64,000 nucleotides of DNA from positions 1,798,001 to 1,862,000 of the forward strand of contig NZ_LR884459.1 of assembly GCF_904848165.1 (NCBI RefSeq), written 5' to 3'. This DNA is from Psychrobacter arenosus. Lineage in GTDB: Bacteria; Pseudomonadota; Gammaproteobacteria; Pseudomonadales; Moraxellaceae. Below the pieces are notes generated by a model. It made no database searches. It was not told the origin of the DNA and saw only the letters and a list, made by a program, of their open reading frames with translations. This document shows, piece by piece, positions 9,419 through 16,256 of this stretch; within the stretch, counting starts at the first letter, position 1, and each line of letters begins with the position of its first letter. The translations under genes were made by a program, and so were the position numbers.

Positions 9419-10903
9419 ATGAGCACGATCTTTACTTTACCAACGCTAAGTGCTGCCCTATCTATCCTGCCGTCCTCCTTACCTTTTATGGCTAAGGTGC
9501 CCGCTGCTAAACCTACGCAGCCCTCTAATAAATTCGTAGCAGCGGCTGAGGCTATCGCGGCGGGCAGTGTGGGCGATAAATATCCTATCCTGTCGACCTC
9601 GCCTTTATCGAGCGAAGAGACGACTGCCTTGGCGGCCGAGTTGGATGCGATTCGCGATGAGGTTATGGCAGATTTGGGCGCACAAGATGCGCTATATATC
9701 CGCCGCGTCTATGCCACGGTTGCCTATAGTGAGATTGCCGGCCGTTTATTGCTGGTGGTGGCCGCCCTGCCCAAAAGCAAGCGTATGCGTTTAGGACTGT
9801 GGTTGGCGGGCGTGACCTCGCTAAGCTTGAGCAAAATTCTAAACAATATGGAGCTTGGTCATAATGTCATGCACGGTCAATACGACTGGCTGCAAGACAA
9901 CCATCTCAATAGCCGCCAGTTTGATTGGGACAACATGTGCCCTGCCCCGCTGTGGCAACACTCGCACAACTATTTACACCACACTTTTACCAATATCGTC
10001 GGTCGTGACCATGATGTTGGCTATCACTTGGTTCGCATTACTGATGAGCAGCCGTGGCAACCCCACGACCGTTTTAATCTGCTTAAAATTGCCTTTTTGG
10101 CGATGGGTTTTGAGTGGGCGGTCGCCTTTCATGACGTGCAGATTAGCTTTCAAGAGTATAAGCAAAGCGATGAATTTCCCACTATTATGCAGCAGAAGTC
10201 GCGCTCTTTACTGGCTAAGATAGCTCGACAGGTCGGCAAAGACTATGTCGCCTTGCCGCTAGTGAGTGGCTTAATCGGTGGCAGACGCGGCGTGACTTAT
10301 AACTTATCTGGCAATATTACCGCCAATATCGCGCGCAATATCTGGACTTGGGCGGTCATTTTCTGTGGTCACTTTACTGAGCAAGCGCATATCTATACCC
10401 ATCTCGACGACCATGAAACCCGCGGCGATTGGTATGTAAGGCAAATGTTAGGCTCAAGTAATATCACGGGCAGCAAACTGTTCCATATTATGACGGGTAA
10501 CCTATCGCATCAAATTGAGCACCATCTGTTTCCTGACTTGCCGGCCAATCGTTATGCCAGCATCGCCCCTAAAGTGGCTGCGGTTTGCAAAAAGTATAAT
10601 TTATCGTATAACACTGGTCCTTTCTCTACGCAGTTAAGCCAAGTGATTCGCCGTATTCATTACTTTAGCCAACAGACTGCCGCTGAGAAGTTAGCCAGTC
10701 AACAAGCTAAAATAAATAAGGTGGCCGCTGAGCCTGCCATTAGTAATGCTGTCTTTAATGATGCGCTCACCTTGACTGCCGAATCCGCATCTAAAGAATC
10801 AGCTACAGCGTCTAAAAGCGGCTTTCGCTTTGTCTCAGCACAGCGCAAACGTTTCATTAAAAAACTGCCGCCAATTTTGGCACAAACCCTAGCCTATATT
10901 TAA
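9419..10903 (+). CDS. Membrane fatty-acid desaturase (acyl-CoA delta-9 type)
   Basis: A 494-residue di-iron membrane desaturase. The three histidine boxes are HNVMH, HSHNYLHH and HQIEHH, with HFTEQAHIYTH between the second and third. It inserts a cis double bond in acyl chains using O2 and electrons from the reductase encoded just upstream, and so helps tune membrane fluidity, a plausible cold-adaptation trait. An upstream in-frame ATG at 9368 lacks a ribosome site, whereas AAGGA at 9408-9412 is 6 bases before the ATG at 9419, so I chose the latter. About 70 residues precede the catalytic domain. The C-terminal tail after about residue 430 is polar and low in complexity, ending in a basic helix. 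Confidence 0.9.
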   Translation: MSTIFTLPTLSAALSILPSSLPFMAKVPAAKPTQPSNKFVAAAEAIAAGSVGDKYPILSTSPLSSEETTALAAELDAIRDEVMADLGAQDALYIRRVYATVAYSEIAGRLLLVVAALPKSKRMRLGLWLAGVTSLSLSKILNNMELGHNVMHGQYDWLQDNHLNSRQFDWDNMCPAPLWQHSHNYLHHTFTNIVGRDHDVGYHLVRITDEQPWQPHDRFNLLKIAFLAMGFEWAVAFHDVQISFQEYKQSDEFPTIMQQKSRSLLAKIARQVGKDYVALPLVSGLIGGRRGVTYNLSGNITANIARNIWTWAVIFCGHFTEQAHIYTHLDDHETRGDWYVRQMLGSSNITGSKLFHIMTGNLSHQIEHHLFPDLPANRYASIAPKVAAVCKKYNLSYNTGPFSTQLSQVIRRIHYFSQQTAAEKLASQQAKINKVAAEPAISNAVFNDALTLTAESASKESATASKSGFRFVSAQRKRFIKKLPPILAQTLAYI

Positions 10904-11138
10904 TGGCTAACCGTTTAGAGAACAGTCATGGGCTAGTGGTCATTGCCTAGCGACATCATTCTTGGAGACAGGTCGGTAACGTCAGCTACGTACCCCTAGA
11001 ACTGCAACACATTAAGGGTTTACTGTGTACGTAACTTACTGTTTATACATTAACTTTGTTTTTAATCTCGTTATAATAAAGGCCTAAGTCAACACTTTAC
11101 TTACCGTTGACGATTGCTTTTTTTATTTGGAGATTATT

Positions 11139-11414
11139 ATGTCAATCGATATCACTCATAACGAAAATGCCCAACGCTTTGAAACCACTATTGACGGCCA
11201 TACCGGCTATATCAGCTATCAAGATCAAGGCGATACTCTAGTCTATGACCACACTATCGTGCCTAGCGAATTAGGCGGCAAAGGCGTTGGTTCCGCTTTA
11301 GTAAAACACGCTTTAGATTACGCGCGCAGTCATGATAAAAAGGTGGTTCCACAGTGTTCTTTTGTGGCCACTTATATCAAGAAACGTCCTGAGTATGCTG
11401 AGTTGGTAAAATAG
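11139..11414 (+). CDS. Small GNAT-family N-acetyltransferase (YidJ-like)
   Basis: A 91-residue protein of the short GNAT group (PF14542 type). It has VPSELGGKGVGSALVKHALDYA, the acetyl-CoA pyrophosphate-binding loop and helix, followed by KVVPQCSFVATYIKKRPEY, which is typical of the family's C-terminus. The substrate is unknown. GGAG at 11129-11132 sits 6 bases before the ATG at 11139; the in-frame TTG at 11127 overlaps that site and is rejected. It appears monocistronic. Confidence 0.88.
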   Translation: MSIDITHNENAQRFETTIDGHTGYISYQDQGDTLVYDHTIVPSELGGKGVGSALVKHALDYARSHDKKVVPQCSFVATYIKKRPEYAELVK

Positions 11415-11564
11415 GCTAATTATTGTCATTTCTACCTGTGACTGCTATGCCGCTTTCAATAAGAATGTGCTACAGTCGCTAGGGTGAGACAGCGCATTAG
11501 CTTATTCACTACCGTCGGTAACCGAGCTACTATTAGTCATTATCGTCCTATCTTTATAACTATC

Positions 11565-11589
11565 AATAGAGCCTTATAACGGCTCTATT
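11565..11589 (+). terminator. Hairpin upstream of phhB, weak terminator or leader structure
   Basis: AATAGAGCC (11565-11573) pairs perfectly with GGCTCTATT (11581-11589) around a 7-nt loop. The following sequence is only moderately T-rich, and the hairpin ends 21 bases before the phhB ribosome site, so it may act in the mRNA leader instead. Confidence 0.5.
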
Positions 11590-11621
11590 TGTTTCTGGTT
11601 TTTCACTTTAAGGAGGGGTCT

Positions 11622-11915
11622 ATGAGTCATTTAACCGATGCTCAAGTTGCTTTGCAATTACAGGATTTAGCAGGTTGGTCTCACGAAGGTGATGCCATTG
11701 TTAAAACTTACAAATTTAACGATTTTATTGAAGCTATTAGCTTTATGAATCAGGTGGCCTTTTATGCCGAAAAGCTGGAGCACCATCCTGAGTGGAGCAA
11801 TGTCTATAATAAAGTGATGGTGCGGTTGATTAGCCATGATGTCAGCGGCATTACCAGTCGTGATATCCAATTGGCTAAGCGCATGGAGCAAATTTTGCAA
11901 CCCAAACGTTTTTAG
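11622..11915 (+). CDS. phhB: Pterin-4a-carbinolamine dehydratase
   Basis: A 97-residue protein of the PCD/DCoH family, which dehydrates 4a-hydroxytetrahydropterin and so recycles the pterin cofactor of phenylalanine hydroxylase. The signature [16 protein letters not shown] with the His-His-Pro motif and the later [13 protein letters not shown] are present. A perfect AGGAGG (11611-11616) lies 5 bases before the ATG at 11622, so the longer reading frame from 11589 is not used. No phhA lies beside it, unlike Pseudomonas. Confidence 0.93.
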   Translation: MSHLTDAQVALQLQDLAGWSHEGDAIVKTYKFNDFIEAISFMNQVAFYAEKLEHHPEWSNVYNKVMVRLISHDVSGITSRDIQLAKRMEQILQPKRF

Positions 11916-12033
11916 CCGTTAAGGTAGCCGAGTTGCAGTGACCTAACGGTCAGCACTCCCCTGTCTTTAATAAAAATAAGGGGCTGCGTTAGTAATAGAT
12001 ACTTAGTAGTAGTACAGAGATAGCGTAAGCCAT

Positions 12034-12068
12034 TGGCAGAGTGACAAGAAAGTTACTCTGCCATTTTT
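12034..12068 (+). terminator. Intrinsic terminator downstream of phhB
   Basis: A stem of about 12 bp, TGGCAGAGTGAC (12034-12045) against GTTACTCTGCCA (12052-12063) with one G-T pair, a 6-nt loop and a T5 run. It lies about 120 bp after phhB. The rest of 11916-12335 is A+T-rich and shows no gene; it should hold the promoter of the next gene. Confidence 0.88.
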
Positions 12069-12335
12069 GCTTTAAGGCGGTACCTTTTTATAAAACCATT
12101 TTTATACGATGACCTTTACAACAAACCATCTTAGCAGCACCACAATACATACTATGCTTATGATTTATATATATTATTTTATTAACTCTAATTTTCTTAT
12201 AGGCTTTAATTTTTAATATTATTAAATTTAGCGCAATTGGTTTAACCACCTGCCTTATGCCATCCTTTTTCTAGTCAGCTATTTTTATACTAAGCTTTTT
12301 TACTAATAAAACTATATCAATAAAGGAAATCCATC

Positions 12336-13640
12336 ATGTCAGAGACTTCAAAGACTACCTCTACCCCTGCTACTACTGTCGATACGGATTCACGCCCTTA
12401 TGCTGTCATTCTCTACGGTGCGACCAGTTTTGTGGGACAGATTACCGCACATTATCTCGCCAAATTCCTACAAGATAAGCCTATACAATGGGCTATCGCT
12501 GGACGTAGTACCGACAAGCTTGCGGGTTTGGAAAAAGACTTGCGTAACGCTTCCGAAGCCCATAAAAGCGGCAGTTTTTCAATGCCAGCTACTATCATTG
12601 CCAATAGTGATGATACGGCAAGTTTGGCCAAGATGTGTCAGCAAGGCCAAGTGATTATTTCCACAGTAGGGCCGTATCTCCAATACGGTGAGCCCTTGGT
12701 GAAAGCCTGTGCAGAGAACGGCACGGATTACGTAGATTTAACCGGTGAGAGTATTTTTATCAAGGATATGATGGATAAATATCAAGCTACGGCTCAGCAG
12801 TCTGGCGCCCGTATTGTTAACTCCTGTGGTTTTGATTCTATCCCCTCAGATTTGGGCGTTTACTTCACACAACAAGCGGCTAAAGAACGTTTCGATGCGG
12901 CCTGTCCTGAGATACATATGCGGGTAAAAGCGGCCAAAGGCGGGCTCTCTGGCGGTACCATAGCCTCAATGGCGACTATCTTCGCTGAAGTCGGTCAAGA
13001 CAAATCTCGTCGTAAGCAACTGGCCAACCCTTACCTGCTTAATGATGATCATCAGGCCCCGAATGTGCGTCAGGTCTCGCATGCCAAACCGACGTTTGAC
13101 GCTGAGCACGACCGTTGGTTAGCCCCTTTCATTATGGACAGCATCAATACGCGTATCGTGCATCGCAGCAATCAGTTGTTGGACTATGCTTATGGCCGCG
13201 ATTTTAAATATGATGAAGCCATGTGGATGCCAGCAGGTATTAAAGGCCGCGCTATTAGTTATGCGCTGACGGCTGGTATTGGCGGGTTCGCGGTAGCGAT
13301 GAGCTTTGCTAAAAGCCGTGAGTTGCTCTCGGATCACGTCCTGCCTAAATCCGGTGATGGTCCTAGCGCTGAGGAACAAGAAAACGGTTACTTCGATATT
13401 CGTTTCTTTGGCAGTACAGCTGCAGGCGAAACTATCGCTACTAAAGTCACAGGCGATAAAGACCCAGGCTATGGCAGTACTTCGCAAATGTTAGCGCAGG
13501 CCGCGCTATGTTTAGTAGAAGATATTGATAATGCCAAAGTAGGTGGCGGTTTTTGGACACCGGCCTCTGCCATGAGTGAGGCTTTGCTGAGTCGTCTGAC
13601 CCAACATGCTGGTCTAGATTTTAGCGTTATTGAGGGCTAG
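12336..13640 (+). CDS. Saccharopine dehydrogenase-like NAD(P)-binding protein (trans-acting enoyl reductase type)
   Basis: A 434-residue protein. A disordered Thr-rich N-terminus (about 22 residues) is followed by a Rossmann domain with ILYGATSFVGQITAHYL, WAIAGRSTDKL and VISTVGPYLQYGEPLV, then DYVDLTGE and SCGFDSIPSDLGVY. These are characteristic of the saccharopine dehydrogenase/enoyl reductase family, which includes mycobacterial trans-acting enoyl reductases. The substrate here is unknown. AAAGGA (12322-12327) precedes the ATG at a normal distance. The stop TAG at 13638-13640 is formed at the junction with a foldback element: T-A is the duplicated target and G is the element's first base. 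Confidence 0.85.
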   Translation: MSETSKTTSTPATTVDTDSRPYAVILYGATSFVGQITAHYLAKFLQDKPIQWAIAGRSTDKLAGLEKDLRNASEAHKSGSFSMPATIIANSDDTASLAKMCQQGQVIISTVGPYLQYGEPLVKACAENGTDYVDLTGESIFIKDMMDKYQATAQQSGARIVNSCGFDSIPSDLGVYFTQQAAKERFDAACPEIHMRVKAAKGGLSGGTIASMATIFAEVGQDKSRRKQLANPYLLNDDHQAPNVRQVSHAKPTFDAEHDRWLAPFIMDSINTRIVHRSNQLLDYAYGRDFKYDEAMWMPAGIKGRAISYALTAGIGGFAVAMSFAKSRELLSDHVLPKSGDGPSAEEQENGYFDIRFFGSTAAGETIATKVTGDKDPGYGSTSQMLAQAALCLVEDIDNAKVGGGFWTPASAMSEALLSRLTQHAGLDFSVIEG

Positions 13641-13808
13641 GGCGTGTCCTCGATTGAATTATGAGACTAAAAGTGAGATAGATTTTTGTCAGTCCATGGA
13701 AATTTTGCAGAGAATATGAGCATATTGTCCAGAAATTTTCGTAGAATGACAGAAATATAGCCAGTTTTAGTCCATTACACGCTAGTGCTGTTAATTGAGA
13801 ACATGCCC
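13640..13808. mobile_element. 169-bp foldback MITE with TA target duplication
   Basis: The ends match as imperfect inverted repeats: GGGCGTGTCCTCGATTGA on the left against GGGCATGTTCTCAATTAA read from the right. The similarity continues inward (for example GACTAAAAGTG on the left, GACTAAAACTG from the right), making most of the element one long imperfect hairpin with the palindrome AATATG-AG-CATATT at its centre (13713-13726). TA flanks both ends (13638-13639 and 13809-13810), as expected for a 2-bp TA target duplication like that of the IS630/Tc1-mariner group; that family assignment is inference. It encodes no transposase, so it would have to be moved in trans. Confidence 0.8.
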
Positions 13809-13810
13809 TA

Positions 13811-14286
13811 ACAAGTTTACTTATAATGATACATAACACTACATTTTGTTAGCTTAATGACACAGCCATGTTAGTTGTCCTCAAGTACTATCTATCTATT
13901 GCGTTAGCAAGACTGTCCTATGATTGCTAACGCTATAGCGTACATTGTTATCTTTAAATCCTTGTTTCTGAATAATTTATATTTTAAATAACCGGTTTTT
14001 ACCGCTATAAGTCTAGCTCATTATGTAGAGTATTAAACCGCGTGTTTATTTAATTTTTACAAATAGGTTTATATTTTTAAGGTCGTCAAGTAACCGGTTT
14101 TGGCTCGTTAAGTAAAGCCTAATTCAGCAATATGATTGAGCAACAAGGACGATAAAAGACAGCAGTGTTATAAGATTATTAAAAGGGAACATAGACTTTG
14201 CCTATGCGGCTTAGCGGCTTATACACGCTTAGTGATTAAACGCAGTAAGGCTTATTGAAATCTTAAACCATACTTGAGGAAGAATA
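13811..14286. other. Intergenic region between the MITE and the exported-protein gene
   Basis: About 475 A+T-rich bp without a convincing gene. AACCGGTTTT-like words occur twice (about 13989-13998 and 14091-14100). The promoter of the next gene should lie here, and GAGGA at 14276-14280 is the ribosome site of that gene. Confidence 0.5.
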
Positions 14287-15126
14287 ATGAAATTAAATCT
14301 ATTAACCACCGCTATTGCATTTTCCGGTTTCGCCTTATTGGCTAACAGTGCCAATGCGGCAATGACGACCGATCACCACGGCAACGTAGGCTATGACAGT
14401 TATGATGAATGTGTGGCGGCAGTCAATGACGGCTCTGCTAAGTTTTATACCCCTTATACTTATCAAAATCCGAAGCGCCAAGCCGGTGAAGCGTCTGTAA
14501 AAAAGATGGCTTTATCCGAAGTCACCATCCCTACCGCTATGTTGGGAGAGATGCCAGTTAAGGATGCAGACTATAGCGCAGGGGCTTGTGATAAAGGTGT
14601 CGGTCAATCACAAGGGCGCTATGGTGTATCAGGAGCTTTAGTGGGTAAGTATGTACCATTTGCGGCGGATATGCCGGTGAACGTCTATATGAACAGCAAA
14701 GGCGAGCCTGTCCGGGTGACCATGCAACAGTGTGATAACCATTTTGGCAGCAAGTTTCCTATGCCGATTGGCAGCAAAATTGCTACTACTGAAATCGTAG
14801 CACCGCCAGAAGCTCAAGTGGCTATCAACGAAGAGCGCAATGTTGAAGTCGTCACTACTGAAGTAAAACGTGTCATCCGTCCTAGTACTTATAAGGTCAA
14901 ACAAGTGCTTATCGCCCCGCAAGACCAAGTAAAGCGTATTGCTACGGCTGAAGGTACTGCCGTGACGGTAGAGGGCGCAGGGGGCACGGCTTATCTAGGC
15001 AATCAAGCGGACCCTAGTATTCTTAATGAAGTAGAAGTGGATGAGCCAGTCGTGGTGATTGAAGTCCCTAACGAAGATGAGCAAAATGCGGTTGAACTAG
15101 AAACGGATTATACTTTAGAAGATTAA
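14287..15126 (+). CDS. Exported protein of unknown function
   Basis: A 279-residue protein with a clear signal peptide (residues 1-24, cleavage after ANSANA). The mature N-terminal part has three cysteines (in DECVAAV, GACDKGV, QQCDNHF), so a disulfide is possible in the periplasm. The middle contains the valine/lysine-rich stretch EVVTTEVKRVIRPSTYKVKQ, which looks like regularly spaced beta strands. The last 50 residues are very acidic (VEVDEPVVVIEVPNEDEQ). No family is recognised. It ends at its own terminator, with a second exported protein gene downstream in the same direction. Confidence 0.7.
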   Translation: MKLNLLTTAIAFSGFALLANSANAAMTTDHHGNVGYDSYDECVAAVNDGSAKFYTPYTYQNPKRQAGEASVKKMALSEVTIPTAMLGEMPVKDADYSAGACDKGVGQSQGRYGVSGALVGKYVPFAADMPVNVYMNSKGEPVRVTMQQCDNHFGSKFPMPIGSKIATTEIVAPPEAQVAINEERNVEVVTTEVKRVIRPSTYKVKQVLIAPQDQVKRIATAEGTAVTVEGAGGTAYLGNQADPSILNEVEVDEPVVVIEVPNEDEQNAVELETDYTLED

Positions 15127-15167
15127 GCGTTTATCTATTAGCTGCTTAACCAGCAAACGTTATTTAT

Positions 15168-15204
15168 AAAAAAGAACACCTTTATCTAAGGTGTTCTTTT
15201 TTTT
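15168..15204. terminator. Intrinsic terminator after the 14287 gene
   Basis: A perfect 15-bp stem, left arm 15168-15182 ending ACACCTT and right arm 15188-15202 starting AAGGTGT, with loop TATCT and T8. The remaining sequence up to 15452 is very A+T-rich with no gene and presumably holds the next promoter. Confidence 0.93.
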
Positions 15205-15452
15205 GAAAAAAACAAATGCGTTATAACGTTCATTTTAAATAGCAAAACTATTACATAGGGTTAATAACTCTAAAATATAACTCAGACATACTAGCAAACC
15301 AGTTAAATATAATTATTTTAACTTAACGGTTTTATTAGCATTATTTAAATTAAAGCTTGTTTAACTTGATACTTATTTAACTTAATACTGATTTACCTAA
15401 TAACCACTACTTAGTGAATTTATCACATATCTACTATTTAAGGAGAAAGATT

Positions 15453-16115
15453 ATGAAAGGTTATTCACTACTACCAATGGCTTTATTTTCAGCCGCCCTA
15501 GCCCTCCCTACAGTAACGCTAGCCGCAGTCCCTATGGAAGCAGCTATTGCTGATACCGCGAATGCGGAGATGGCGAATCCTAACGATAGTATGCCACAAG
15601 CGCGTACTGCCATCGCTCCTACTGCTATACAGGCAAATAATGAAGGCAATAGTGCGGCATCATTAGCGGCGCAGTCTGGCGCAGTCGATATGGCAACTGA
15701 CGACTTACAAGAAGAAGATTTATCACAAGAAGACTATGCAACAGCAGGCGCTGCTGTCGGTACGGTAACGGTAGCCACTGCCCGCGCTCCTAGCCATGAT
15801 GTCGCTGCTATGGCCGAAGAGGATATGGCTGAGTCTAATGGCGCAGAGGCAGGCGATGAAGCTATGGCGGTCGCCACCGCAGCACCGGCCGATAATCAGC
15901 AGCCTGCTAGCTTGAACCAACAACACAGCGCTGCAGATTATAAGCGACTTATGCAAGGCGAAGGCAATCGTGGTAACGTTAGCCCCGCTGATTTAAGCGC
16001 CCAACCCGCTTCCAACACCTTACAGAAGAAGGTAAAAGGCCCGCATGGCGAGCTACTAGCTACTCAACCTGGTGAAGTACAATTACAAGAAAACCGCCGT
16101 TTTAAAACGCGCTAA
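15453..16115 (+). CDS. Alanine-rich exported protein of unknown function, mostly disordered
   Basis: A 220-residue protein. The signal peptide (about residues 1-25, cleavage after TLAA) is followed by a low-complexity region very rich in Ala, Asp, Glu and Met, predicted by eye to be disordered. Only the last 60 residues look conserved in character, with SAADYKRLMQGEGNRGNVSP and a basic end. AAGGAG (15440-15445) is 7 bases before the ATG at 15453, which rules out the longer frame from 15414. It is flanked by terminators on both sides, so it is probably transcribed alone. No family is recognised. Confidence 0.6.
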   Translation: MKGYSLLPMALFSAALALPTVTLAAVPMEAAIADTANAEMANPNDSMPQARTAIAPTAIQANNEGNSAASLAAQSGAVDMATDDLQEEDLSQEDYATAGAAVGTVTVATARAPSHDVAAMAEEDMAESNGAEAGDEAMAVATAAPADNQQPASLNQQHSAADYKRLMQGEGNRGNVSPADLSAQPASNTLQKKVKGPHGELLATQPGEVQLQENRRFKTR

Positions 16116-16175
16116 TCTATGTTCTTTAGGGTGATTGACGAAAGGATATGATTCTTCAGTCGGCACTAAGATAGA

Positions 16176-16206
16176 AAAAAGGCAACCCACAATGGGTTGC
16201 CTTTTT
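16176..16206. terminator. Bidirectional terminator between the 15453 gene and tex
   Basis: A 14-bp stem, AAAAAGGCAACCCA (16176-16189) against TGGGTTGCCTTTTT (16193-16206), with a 3-nt loop. A- and T-tracts on both sides suit the two convergent genes. Confidence 0.92.
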
Positions 16207-16256
16207 GCTTGAGCGATACGGATGGGTTTTAGCCATTCTAACTGAGCAGATAAGTC

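Noticed and set aside
13627..13839. A 70-codon minus-strand open frame across the foldback element, possibly a transposase remnant
   Set aside because: No transposase motif, no ribosome site, and it merely spans the palindrome.
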